Positions 25,895-34,584 of a DNA stretch of 64,000 bases are shown piece by piece. The notes beneath the pieces were generated by a model. It made no database searches. It saw only the letters and a program-made list of their open reading frames with translations, and was not told the origin of the DNA. Numbering within the stretch: the first letter of the stretch is position 1; each line of letters opens with the position of its first letter. This DNA comes from Thermoprotei archaeon (GTDB taxonomy: Archaea; Thermoproteota; Thermoprotei; QMSL01; B3-G16): contig JAGGXX010000061.1 of the NCBI GenBank assembly GCA_021162845.1, positions 1 through 64,000 on the forward strand. The letters run 5' to 3'. Both the position numbers and the translations under genes were made by a program.

Positions 25895-27862
25895 ATGGGT
25901 AAGTTGAACGAGCTACTAAGGAGGATCGGACGACACAAAGCAAGGGGAATGCCGTTAGTCAGAACCTCTGATGGCCACTTAGTTCTATGGAATAAGCGTT
26001 ACATAGTGAGACAGCTCTTGAGGGAGACCAAGCTAGCGAAAGAATTCTTCGGTATCAAAGCCATCTCGAGGCCTGAAGCCGAGGAGATAGCATCTATAGT
26101 TGAGGAGAGGATTAGGAAATTAGACCTCAAATTCGTAAGCGCGCCCCTCATACGTGAGATAGTTAATAACGTCCTCTTGGAGCTCTCTGAGAGAAATCCC
26201 GCCTTCGTCATCTATAGGAACTTGTGCACCCGTTGTGGTATCCCCGTTTACGATGCCTATACGCTACTTCATCTTCCTAGACTAAGCGGGCATCGCGTCA
26301 ATAGCCCTGATGCGATCTATAGGCAGCTCGCGTATAGCTCATCTCGCGAAATGGCCTTGCTCCTGATGCCCCCTCATCTGGCAGATGCTCATTTAAAGGG
26401 CGACATTCACATACATCAACTGGAGCACTTCCTGGCGAGGCCGTTGGGCATAGCCCTAGATATCCGTTATCTCTTCCTCCATGGCCTGATGCTTACGTCC
26501 AGGATAAGGCCTTTCAGACCAGCTAGGCGTCCTGAAGACGCAATATTGCAGGTGGCTAAGGCAATAACTTACGGGAGCACGCATGTCGCCTTAAGCGAGG
26601 TCATATTGCCCATTACGATATTCCTAGCGCCCTTTTTCAAGGGGGTTAGCCCCAGGGGAATTAGGCGATACATGCGTTTGTTCATACTTGAAGTCATGCA
26701 TGCCTACATCACTCGTGGGGATCCCTCTCTGAGGATCTCCCTGCAGATTTCACCATATGTACCCGCTCCATGGTCGAGCAAACATGTGGTTTATAAAGGT
26801 GTTATTCAGGATGAGCTATACGAAGATTACGAGGAAGAAGCTCGCACCGTCTTCTTAGCTATGTTGCACTCGCACATCAATATCTATGACCTACGTCCCC
26901 TTAGCCTATACCTAACGCTCCTAGTACATGATGATTCAGTTAGAGAATACATGAAGCTCAAGGAATCAATACTAAGGCTCCTCTCCACCGAAGGCGAGAT
27001 ACATGTTGAAAGATTTCCAGCTAATGTTGTGGGTTGTCATCACGCCTATGACTATCCGGCAATTTACATGGAAAATGAGCTTCATAAAGTGGCTGACCTG
27101 GAGAATAATTTTGCTAATTTCGGATTAAATCAAGTGGTCTCAGTTAACCTTCCCAGGCTAGCTTATAAAGCCAAAGGAAGCGATGAGAAGCTAATGGAGC
27201 TCATGAGGAGGGCGATAGAGGTGGCCTTTGAGGTCTTCACGGTCAAGCAAAGGTGGCTTAAGAAGGCCATAGCCAATAAATTGCTTCCTCTGTTAAGACA
27301 GAAGATTAAGGGAAGGCCTCTCTGGGATCTGAATCGCTTTAATTACGTAGTGGGCTTGGTAGGGCTAAGGGATATGATCTTATATCACACAGGGCTCCAT
27401 CCAAGCGTTGACCACTCCTCAAGAAAGCTCCTCATGAATCTCTTATCGGAAACCAGGGACTTCATACAGGAGCTCAGCGAGCGTCAGCAGATGAGCATCT
27501 CCCTTGTAGAGACGAAGGACGAGGGCATATGTAGAAGATTAGCCATAGCCGATATGCTTAGCCCCACTTATAGATATTGCGCTAAGAAGGTCGTCTCCGG
27601 AGATGTGGATAGGGTCGCTCGTCTGCTAAAGAGGGGGTCTAGGGATTTACCCATTACCTATTCGAATAGGAAGTTACTGATGATAAGATCTTCCCTTAAA
27701 ACATCGCTCGAATTGGAGAATGACATAGCTTCATATCTCGACGGCCATACCGTCTGTGTAGTCGTAAGAGACCCCAATGAGCTATCTTACCTCTTTAAGT
27801 ACCTAGCCTCTGATAACAAGATAACACATTTAACCTTGATAAAGGGGTTCACAGGAAGGTGA
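25895..27862 (+). CDS. NrdD-like protein lacking the glycyl-radical C-terminus
   Basis: The 655-residue protein resembles anaerobic ribonucleoside-triphosphate reductase. It has an N-terminal ATP-cone (about 20-95), CTRCG at 111-114, and PPHLADAHLKGDIHIHQLE at about 159-177, where NrdD normally has 'GDIHIHDL'. ITYSNRKLL near 610 matches the 'YTNS.HLP' segment. It stops after the strand-rich LDGHTVCVVV region, so the zinc ribbon and the RxxGY glycyl-radical loop, normally in the last 60-80 residues, are missing. It is therefore unlikely to be a class III reductase. No NrdG activase is nearby. It overlaps the next gene by four bases. Confidence 0.75.
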   Translation: MGKLNELLRRIGRHKARGMPLVRTSDGHLVLWNKRYIVRQLLRETKLAKEFFGIKAISRPEAEEIASIVEERIRKLDLKFVSAPLIREIVNNVLLELSERNPAFVIYRNLCTRCGIPVYDAYTLLHLPRLSGHRVNSPDAIYRQLAYSSSREMALLLMPPHLADAHLKGDIHIHQLEHFLARPLGIALDIRYLFLHGLMLTSRIRPFRPARRPEDAILQVAKAITYGSTHVALSEVILPITIFLAPFFKGVSPRGIRRYMRLFILEVMHAYITRGDPSLRISLQISPYVPAPWSSKHVVYKGVIQDELYEDYEEEARTVFLAMLHSHINIYDLRPLSLYLTLLVHDDSVREYMKLKESILRLLSTEGEIHVERFPANVVGCHHAYDYPAIYMENELHKVADLENNFANFGLNQVVSVNLPRLAYKAKGSDEKLMELMRRAIEVAFEVFTVKQRWLKKAIANKLLPLLRQKIKGRPLWDLNRFNYVVGLVGLRDMILYHTGLHPSVDHSSRKLLMNLLSETRDFIQELSERQQMSISLVETKDEGICRRLAIADMLSPTYRYCAKKVVSGDVDRVARLLKRGSRDLPITYSNRKLLMIRSSLKTSLELENDIASYLDGHTVCVVVRDPNELSYLFKYLASDNKITHLTLIKGFTGR

Positions 27863-28695
27863 GCCTCTTGCTATGGCTTAAGTACTTCATAGCATTGTCA
27901 TTGTTATCCATCTCACTCGCGTTCATATGTTCAACGAACGAGCAACACGCAGTACTTAGGGTTTATGAGGATGGAGTCGTTGAGGTAAACATAACGATTT
28001 CTCCATCTCTCTTCATGCCCATCGTAAACATAACCTTACTTGGTGAGCCTTATTACCTAACAGTTACTGATGAGAATGGCACATTTCTGACGTATGAGCT
28101 GAGGGGACGCAATCTAACGGTATACTCCTTGGGGGCACGGACTATCTTCATAACATATCTAACCTCATCGATAACCTCGAAATATGGCGAGATCTGGACC
28201 TTGAATGCCTCATTTCCCTTTAACTTCACAGTGATCCTGCCATCCAACGCCATAATACTTAGCATAAATGAGATACCGATTAGCATAACATCTAAGGATA
28301 ACACGACCCTTCTGACCTTCCAAGGAGGAGACATCAGTATAAGTTACACGCTCCCCCTTCCCTCCCCTCGGGAAGGGAAAGGTGAGACGAATGTATCAAA
28401 TCCTCCGATGAGATGGGAGCTACCATTGTACCTTACTTCCATCCTACTATCCGCGCTAGCGATCCTGCTAATAAAGAGGACGAGGAAACGTAGGTTACCT
28501 ATGACCCTGAGCGAAGAGGAGCGCATGATAATAGACGCCCTGAGGAGAAGAGGAGGATGTGCATATCAGTATGAGATAGCACGGGAACTTAATATCCCTA
28601 AGACCACCCTCTGGAGGCATGTGAGGAGGCTCTCAGAGCTAGGTGTTCTTGAGGTGCAGAAGCATGGTAGGCAGAATTACCTAAGGCTTAAATAG
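27859..28695 (+). CDS. Membrane-anchored winged-helix regulator with extracytoplasmic domain
   Basis: The 278-residue protein has an N-terminal signal-anchor (about 3-24), an Asn-Thr/Ser-rich beta domain (about 30-170, several NxT/S sequons), a second membrane helix (about 192-211) followed by the basic stop KRTRKRR, and a C-terminal winged helix (about 218-278: GGCAYQYEIARELNIPKTTL then WRHVRRLSELGVLEV). This topology suggests one-component signalling from the cell surface to DNA. Its GTG start overlaps the NrdD-like gene, and a secreted Lon-like protease follows 32 bases later. Confidence 0.8.
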   Translation: MSLLLWLKYFIALSLLSISLAFICSTNEQHAVLRVYEDGVVEVNITISPSLFMPIVNITLLGEPYYLTVTDENGTFLTYELRGRNLTVYSLGARTIFITYLTSSITSKYGEIWTLNASFPFNFTVILPSNAIILSINEIPISITSKDNTTLLTFQGGDISISYTLPLPSPREGKGETNVSNPPMRWELPLYLTSILLSALAILLIKRTRKRRLPMTLSEEERMIIDALRRRGGCAYQYEIARELNIPKTTLWRHVRRLSELGVLEVQKHGRQNYLRLK

Positions 28696-28727
28696 GTTCG
28701 TCCTGCCATATTCATGGTGAAGACCTT

Positions 28728-30737
28728 ATGAACAAGGCCCTTCTTCTGTCATTGCTCTTAGTAATCTCAAGCTTCACCTTAATCCCCTTTCCTTCTTCAT
28801 CTAAGGCAAGTAGCGTTGTAATCAAGGTATTCGCTCCTGCGGTCTCCAGAACTGAGAAAGGGCTCGTTGGCGTTATAACAGAAATAGACATAAGGCTTGA
28901 GGCTCCAGGCCAAGGTGATGTGTTCTTCTCGGTTAACACTTTAACAGAAATAGACATGCAGGCATCGGCGAGGGTAGCCGCCCTAGTCGCCTCAGAGATA
29001 TCCGGTAAAAAATTCACATCGTATAATTACTACGTGAAGGTGATTTCTGAAGCTCCGATAATAGGGGGCCCTTCGGCTGGGGCTTTGATGACAGTAGGCA
29101 TGGTAGCTGCAATGAATAACTGGTCTCTTAACCCGAAGGTCATGATGACTGGCATGATAAACCCAGATGGGACGATAGGGCCTGTAGGTGGAATATTTGA
29201 GAAGGCAGAAGCAGCCCATGAGTTCGGGATAAGGCTCTTCTTAATACCTTGTGGACAATCAATAGTGCAGCGTGTACACATGGTTTACGAGAAAGTAGGT
29301 CCCATTGTGATAGAAAGACAACGTGTGGAGAGCATAAACATCACCGAATATGCGTTGAAGAACTGGAACATGACGATCAGGGAGGTAGCCGATATTCGCG
29401 AGGCTGTTTACTACTTCACCGGACATAAGCTTCCCCTTCCCTCTCCCATGGCTAACCTAACAACTCCTCCCTTCATTCAAGAAGTGCTCCGTGAAATGTA
29501 CATGAATCTTCTCTCCTCCGTGCAGTCCCTTTGCGAGGAAGTAAAGGGGATGAGAATCCAAGACGCTTACATTAAAGGTCTGATAGGAAAATTGCTTGAG
29601 GAATCCGAGTCCAAGCTTAACCTAGCCAGGGAATACGCTGAGGAGAGGTCATATTACGTAGCGGCGTCCTTAGCCTTTCAATCCGTGTATACCGTTCAAT
29701 ACGCGGCTTATCTAGGTAAATATGCCTCCTCAGGGGAGCTCGTGCTAGACGATATAATCTCAAGGGTGAACGCATCCATAACTTCCGCGAAGGAGCTCGT
29801 GGCCCGCGTTACCCCCAGATCTCTAGTAAGCTTGGAGCTACTCATAGGAGCGAAGCTCAGGCTCGAGAGCGCACTTGATGAGTTCAATAAGGTTGTCAGC
29901 TCTAGGGGAAGGTGGAGCATTGAGGACACGTTATGGGGTCTAGCCTATGCTAAGTGGAGAGCCGAGACCGCGAGATCTTGGGCTAGCTTAGCAAGCCGAC
30001 TTCCCCAAGGCGATATCATAGACTTCAATGTACTTATTATGATCGCTAAGGACTACTTGTATGAGGCCCAAACGATAACAATCTATGCTAGCCAGATAAC
30101 GAGCGAGGTGGGTACGAGCAATGAGCTGATAAGTGAGGCTACGGCATCAGTAGCGCGCTCGAAAAGGGCTCTATCGGAGAAGGATCCAGTGCTGTCTCTT
30201 GCAGAAGCCCTTAATGCTATAGTTTACTCGTGTACGGCCATGAACTTACTCTCAGCCGTTAATCAGAAAGTTATAAGGAAGCAGGTTGAGATCTCGAAGA
30301 AACTCGCCCTAGCATATCTTACGGAATCATTAAGTTACAACGTCACGCCTATACTTGCCTTCTGCTATCTAGAGTTCGCTAACTTCAGCTATGAATGCGG
30401 GGATCTCGCCCAAGCCTTACTTGAGTACAAGGACTCCATAGCCTATGCGCGAATAATCTGTCTAATATATAGGACTGTGCACGAGATCCCACCTCCTACT
30501 ACAGGCGAAGCCCTCTCTAACACCAATGAGGGTCAGACTCCCACGCCAAGCAGCAAGAATAGGAACGTAGGACGGGATGAGCTATTAGGCTTCATATTAA
30601 GCATATTAAACAATCCACGGGTGATCTTGGCCTTCATAACGGGCCTCACGATAGGTATCATAATAGGCGTGCTAAGGCGTAAAGGGGCTCAGAAGAGCTC
30701 ATTAACTGGATATTATCCATATAGTTATATCAGGTAA
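28728..30737 (+). CDS. Secreted, membrane-tethered Lon-like (S16) serine protease
   Basis: The 669-residue protein has a signal peptide (about 1-28), then an S16 proteolytic domain (about 30-225). IIGGPSAGALMTVGMVAA holds the nucleophile S116, and GPVGGIFEKAEAAHEFG supplies the lysine K159, completing the Ser-Lys dyad. There is no AAA+ ATPase domain. A long helical region (about 260-590) is followed by a polar linker and a C-terminal membrane helix (about 633-650) with basic residues. This matches the archaeal Lon-like group known as COG1750. It would act outside the cell. ATG start. Confidence 0.82.
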   Translation: MNKALLLSLLLVISSFTLIPFPSSSKASSVVIKVFAPAVSRTEKGLVGVITEIDIRLEAPGQGDVFFSVNTLTEIDMQASARVAALVASEISGKKFTSYNYYVKVISEAPIIGGPSAGALMTVGMVAAMNNWSLNPKVMMTGMINPDGTIGPVGGIFEKAEAAHEFGIRLFLIPCGQSIVQRVHMVYEKVGPIVIERQRVESINITEYALKNWNMTIREVADIREAVYYFTGHKLPLPSPMANLTTPPFIQEVLREMYMNLLSSVQSLCEEVKGMRIQDAYIKGLIGKLLEESESKLNLAREYAEERSYYVAASLAFQSVYTVQYAAYLGKYASSGELVLDDIISRVNASITSAKELVARVTPRSLVSLELLIGAKLRLESALDEFNKVVSSRGRWSIEDTLWGLAYAKWRAETARSWASLASRLPQGDIIDFNVLIMIAKDYLYEAQTITIYASQITSEVGTSNELISEATASVARSKRALSEKDPVLSLAEALNAIVYSCTAMNLLSAVNQKVIRKQVEISKKLALAYLTESLSYNVTPILAFCYLEFANFSYECGDLAQALLEYKDSIAYARIICLIYRTVHEIPPPTTGEALSNTNEGQTPTPSSKNRNVGRDELLGFILSILNNPRVILAFITGLTIGIIIGVLRRKGAQKSSLTGYYPYSYIR

Positions 30738-30791
30738 AAGCATGTAAGGTAACTTGACGAGTTAATCATCATGAGGCTTATGAGGAAGAAG

Positions 30792-30882
30792 TGGAGCCGG
30801 GGGCGGGATTCGAACCCGCGATTACCCGGTATCTGCCATAGAGGCTGCAGCCGGGCGCCTTAGGCCGCTCGGCCACCCCGGC
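30792..30882 (-). tRNA. tRNA-Cys (GCA) with a 14-nt intron
   Basis: Read on the minus strand: acceptor stem GCCGGGG/CCCCGGC, D stem GCC/GGC, anticodon stem CCCGG/CCGGG, variable loop TAATC, T arm GCGGG-TTCGAAT-CCCGC. U73, typical of tRNA-Cys, is followed by an encoded CCA (30792-30794). The gap between the anticodon-stem halves is 21 bases. Removing 14 (30831-30844) leaves loop CTGCAGA with anticodon GCA. CTGC in the exon can pair with GCAG in the intron, giving a bulge-helix-bulge splice site after position 37. Box A is at 30909-30918. Confidence 0.95.
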
Positions 30883-30908
30883 TCCACTCTTAACTAGCTA
30901 AGAACGAG

Positions 30909-30918
30909 TACTTAAACG
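30909..30918 (-). promoter_or_regulatory. Box A of the tRNA-Cys gene
   Basis: CGTTTAAGTA (minus strand) lies about 30 bases upstream of the mature 5' end of the tRNA, the usual archaeal TATA distance plus a short leader. Confidence 0.45.
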
Positions 30919-30994
30919 TTCTTCTCCAAACGACCTATATACCAAGCGCGATATTTTTATGATGAGCTTAAGTCTTACTTACGGGTACTGAGAC

Positions 30995-32068
30995 TTGAGC
31001 AGAAATCTCGTCTTCAGCGTATATGGTTATGGCTTTAGCATACCGGTCGCCATTCTAAACGAGCCGCTACTTGGTCGCCTCTATAGGGATCTCCTATTTG
31101 AGGCTAGACGGGGCTTAACAGAGGAGGCGCTCGCTAAGATCCTCTCTCCTGCAGTCGTGAATGATATCATATCCGTTTATACTCATCTCGGCATACTGAT
31201 TAAGGATGGAAATAAGCTCTGGACGACAATACCTCTATTTAGTAATGAGGAGAAAAAGCCCCTTATGAGGGAGGCGGATAGGATAGCACAAAGCATGACC
31301 AAGTACATCAGTCGGCACCTTAGGGAGATCATAAATCAATATAGGCGCACCTCTCTCCCGAGGCAGGGCTTAGAGTGGAGGGATGTAAGCTTCACGCTAA
31401 TCGGAGGCATGTTACTGGATCAATACCTATTTAGGACCATTCATGAAAGGAACGTGGTCCCCCCTCCACCCCTTAGGCCAGATGGAGGAAAATGGTATCT
31501 TTGGTGCTTAGAAGATGGTACCGGTTCTCCTTATGAATACTGGGTGAGCATGATCTCCTCACCAATAGGGGGCTGTGCATGCATCTGGATAAGGGGGATG
31601 AGGAGGTCATATGTACACATATACGGTGAGGCCCTGAGGTTAGCGATGTTACTCGCTGAAGGCGTGAAAACACGTGATGAGCTGGTGTATAGATCCGCAC
31701 TACCCGCCGACTTCGTTCATGACACTTTAAATAAATGGCTCGAGAGAGGCCTCCTAGAGGCTAAGGATGATGAATTTAGGCATAAATTCCCGATCCTACT
31801 CAAACCCGATGTCAGTGTGCTCTCCAGCGCCTTTCGTAGGATGTGCGGTGAGCTTGTTGAAAATATACTGAGGAGGAACATAAGCGTCCTACTCAAGTTG
31901 AAACATCGCCTAGGCTATGAACATATCGACGATGCCGCCTTTTTGGTGATGATGTTTCACGCCATAAAGCAATTCACCGTGTCGCGCTTAACAGAGCTAG
32001 GTATACTTCCTGAGCCACCTAAGCCCATACCAACATGGTGGGGATTTTGGGTATGGTGCCTCTTCTAA
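30995..32068 (+). CDS. Hypothetical protein with possible winged-helix segments
   Basis: I do not recognise this 357-residue protein. Residues about 30-85 (ARRGLTEEALAKILSPAVV then a short wing) and about 215-262 (LAEGVKTRDELVYRSALPAD followed by WLERGLLEAKDD) look like two winged-helix units separated by a helical/strand region containing PPPPLRPDGGKWYLWCLEDG. The C-terminus is rich in Trp (PTWWGFWVWCLF). No signal peptide is seen. It starts with TTG. A DNA-binding or regulatory role is only a guess. It sits alone downstream of the tRNA. Confidence 0.55.
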   Translation: MSRNLVFSVYGYGFSIPVAILNEPLLGRLYRDLLFEARRGLTEEALAKILSPAVVNDIISVYTHLGILIKDGNKLWTTIPLFSNEEKKPLMREADRIAQSMTKYISRHLREIINQYRRTSLPRQGLEWRDVSFTLIGGMLLDQYLFRTIHERNVVPPPPLRPDGGKWYLWCLEDGTGSPYEYWVSMISSPIGGCACIWIRGMRRSYVHIYGEALRLAMLLAEGVKTRDELVYRSALPADFVHDTLNKWLERGLLEAKDDEFRHKFPILLKPDVSVLSSAFRRMCGELVENILRRNISVLLKLKHRLGYEHIDDAAFLVMMFHAIKQFTVSRLTELGILPEPPKPIPTWWGFWVWCLF

Positions 32069-32161
32069 GGTCGAGTTCTAAACATAATCGCATGGGGTCT
32101 TATGCTTAAATTCAACTTCTTCCTCCAAAAGATATGTAACTTTAAGAAGGTAGGAGGTATT

Positions 32162-32227
32162 ATGGAGCTCTTTGATACCGTATCACTCCATGATAGAGGC
32201 AAGGCACAGGGATCCTTATTGGGATGA
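32162..32227 (+). CDS. Possible 21-codon small ORF with strong ribosome-binding site
   Basis: An ATG at 32162 is preceded by GGAGGT at 32153-32158, one of the best ribosome-binding sites in the window, and opens a 21-codon frame ending at TGA. The peptide (MELFDTVSLHDRGKAQGSLL) has no recognised family. It lies 81 bases before the first coiled-coil gene and could be a leader peptide. The rest of this 240-base gap shows nothing else. Confidence 0.22.
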   Translation: MELFDTVSLHDRGKAQGSLLG

Positions 32228-32308
32228 CGGCTAAGGCTTGGGGCGTGGGCTTATATTAACCATCTTCAAGGATATTATTCAGGTAGGAACGGTGATGGTG
32301 AATTCATA

Positions 32309-32890
32309 ATGTCACAAGAAGACGCTCTTGCCACTAAAGACTTAACAGCCCTAGCAGAGCTTCTTAAATCGATCTACTCTGGCCTTTCGGCTATAAGACT
32401 TGTCATGGAAGCCGTGAACAACAATATCTCCAAGCTAAGTGAAGAGATCTCGTCGCTGAACGAGAGGCTTAGGGCCGTGGAGGAGGGGCTTAAGTCCACT
32501 AGGGAGCAAATGGAACGCGAAAGAGCCCTCTTAGAGGCCGAGCTTAGGGGATTAGAGGAACGGATATCCCTCCTTACGGCTCAGAGCGATAAGCGACTTA
32601 AGGACATAAGTAAGGAGTTCCACATGACATCTCTTTCCCTGAGGGAGTCCGTGCTCTCTCTAAGGGAGATGAGATCCTCGTTAAGATTGGGTTTAGATAG
32701 GCTTCTTTATGAGCTACGCAATTGCCGAGCAATGGACGGGGAGCTCTCGGTTAAGTTCAAAAGGCAGGAGGAGCTTCTACTAGCGGAGTTCAATACGCTA
32801 AGGCTTACGTTAGCTCATCTCTCCGCTCGGATAAGCAAGCTTGAAGAAAGTATTGAAAACTTAAAATCTAAAAGTCCAAGAATAGCTTGA
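32309..32890 (+). CDS. Coiled-coil protein, unknown
   Basis: The 193-residue protein is almost entirely heptad-patterned helix: NNNISKLSEEISSLNERLRA, then VEEGLKSTREQMERERALLE, and a last stretch LAHLSARISKLEESIENL. It has no signal peptide, Walker motif or cysteine cluster (one Cys). It overlaps the next coiled-coil gene by four bases, so the two are probably made in fixed ratio and may form a filament or scaffold. Function unknown. Confidence 0.7.
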   Translation: MSQEDALATKDLTALAELLKSIYSGLSAIRLVMEAVNNNISKLSEEISSLNERLRAVEEGLKSTREQMERERALLEAELRGLEERISLLTAQSDKRLKDISKEFHMTSLSLRESVLSLREMRSSLRLGLDRLLYELRNCRAMDGELSVKFKRQEELLLAEFNTLRLTLAHLSARISKLEESIENLKSKSPRIA

Positions 32891-34530
32891 GGAGATTCCT
32901 CATGCCGCTTGGTGGCAGGAAGGTAGAAAACCTGATTGAGGAGCTTAGGACAGTCCTGATAAGTAGTATTCAGGCGAATAGTGAGCTCATCAAGAGGCTT
33001 TCATCAGATCTTAACGTAGCATTAGAAGGCTTGAGGAGCGAGATCACGCGTTTAGCTGAGGAGAATAGAGGTCTAGTTAATGATATGTTAAAGCTCATTG
33101 AGGCTGAGAGGAGAGCTGTGGATATAAGGATCAGTGAGCTCACGGCACTCTCACAGGGCTTAGAGGATAGGCGGAAGAAGCTAGAAGCCCAGGAAGCTAA
33201 GCTGATGGAAATAACAGATACCATGATAAGTACCCTTAAGGAGATCTCCGATAGATACGAGGCCCTTGCTAATGACATAGGAAATAAATTTAGTGCACAG
33301 CAGAAGGAGATAGTACGTAATGTCGAGGAGCTTCGAAAGATAATAGGCGAGATACAAGACTTCAAGACCGCCGACATGAGGATACTTGAGGGAATAAGCG
33401 AGGAGGTGAAACGGTTAGCTCAGGTCATAGACAATTTCATTAAAGTCAAGGATGAAATAGCTGAGACTGAAGCTCTACTTAAGCTGAAAAAGGAGGAATT
33501 AAGTCGCGTCGAATCGGAGATCGAGGAAAAGAGGAAGACGCTTCAAGAGGAATTATCAAAAGTAGCTGATGAGAGGAGAGCCCTTGAAGAGGCTAAGGCT
33601 TCCTATGAGGCTAAGCTTGAAGAATTAGCCAACTTAGAGGCTGAGCTTAATGAACGTGTAAAGACTATAGAAGCTAGGGAGGCGGATCTATCGAAGATTA
33701 TGGATGAGGTACAGGGGTTAGTGAAGGAGCTTCTCTCTGAGAAGCGGAAATTGGATGAACTTAAGGAGAACCTAAGGGAAAGAGAGGAACAATTAAAGAA
33801 GGAAGAGCTCGAACTTGAGCTCAAGGCGAAAGAACTTGAAGAGCTCAAGCTTAAGCTTGAAGCCAGGGAGAAGGGATTAGAGAAGGAAGCGGAAAACCTT
33901 AAGGAGCGTGAGGAAGCTATCAAAAGGCTTCAGGAATCCCTTAGTAAAAAGGAACGGGAATTACATGAACTTGAGGCTAAGCTCAGGGCTCACTGGGAAG
34001 AGCTAAGGAGGAAAACGGAGGAGTTAAACAAGTTCGAAAGGGAGCTCCATGAGCTTGAGACTAAATTGAGAAAGAAGGAGCTAGCATTGGATGGTTGGCG
34101 CAAGGAGATAGAGGATAGAGATAGGTTCGTGAGTGAGAAGGAGAAAAGTCTCAGGGAAAGAATCATGAAGTTCAATGAGGAGCAGGAGCGATTTAAGGAG
34201 GAAGTCGAAAGCACCCAAGCTAGGTTGAAGGATTGGGAAGATAGGCTTAGGGCATGGGAGGATAATCTCCTTAAGAAGGAAAAGGAGCTAGTGGGCTATG
34301 AGAGAGCGCTGGTCACGCGCGAAAGCGCATTAGCTGAGCTTAGAGAAAAGCTGGATGCTGAACAGAGAAGACTTAAGGAGGAAAGGGAGGCATTAAGAAC
34401 GAGATTAAAGGAGGTAGAAGCCCTTAAACACGAGGTAACTAGACTAAGGGTGGAAAACGAGCACTTAAGGGAAGTGATACGTTCAAGGGAAGAGGAGCTA
34501 GAGAAGCTTAAATCCTTATTAAGAGGCTAA
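32887..34530 (+). CDS. Long coiled-coil protein without ATPase domain
   Basis: The 547-residue protein is highly charged, with continuous heptads from about residue 60 to the end (many LKEELEKLE-type repeats). Short breaks occur near 150 and 450. It resembles the rods of SMC/Rad50 or myosin-like proteins but has no Walker A, signature or hook motif, so it is not an SMC ATPase. Low-complexity Glu/Lys/Leu makes homology searches unreliable. It starts with TTG within the previous stop; an ATG at 32902 is an alternative. Structural role in cell architecture is a guess. Confidence 0.72.
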   Translation: MRRFLMPLGGRKVENLIEELRTVLISSIQANSELIKRLSSDLNVALEGLRSEITRLAEENRGLVNDMLKLIEAERRAVDIRISELTALSQGLEDRRKKLEAQEAKLMEITDTMISTLKEISDRYEALANDIGNKFSAQQKEIVRNVEELRKIIGEIQDFKTADMRILEGISEEVKRLAQVIDNFIKVKDEIAETEALLKLKKEELSRVESEIEEKRKTLQEELSKVADERRALEEAKASYEAKLEELANLEAELNERVKTIEAREADLSKIMDEVQGLVKELLSEKRKLDELKENLREREEQLKKEELELELKAKELEELKLKLEAREKGLEKEAENLKEREEAIKRLQESLSKKERELHELEAKLRAHWEELRRKTEELNKFERELHELETKLRKKELALDGWRKEIEDRDRFVSEKEKSLRERIMKFNEEQERFKEEVESTQARLKDWEDRLRAWEDNLLKKEKELVGYERALVTRESALAELREKLDAEQRRLKEEREALRTRLKEVEALKHEVTRLRVENEHLREVIRSREEELEKLKSLLRG

Positions 34531-34584
34531 GGGAATCCCGGGAGGAGCTCATAAAGCGTATCCACTACCTTACCTACATCAATT

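Noticed and set aside
32887-34530. SMC or Rad50 protein
   Set aside because: No Walker A, signature or hinge/hook motif; only a charged coiled coil.
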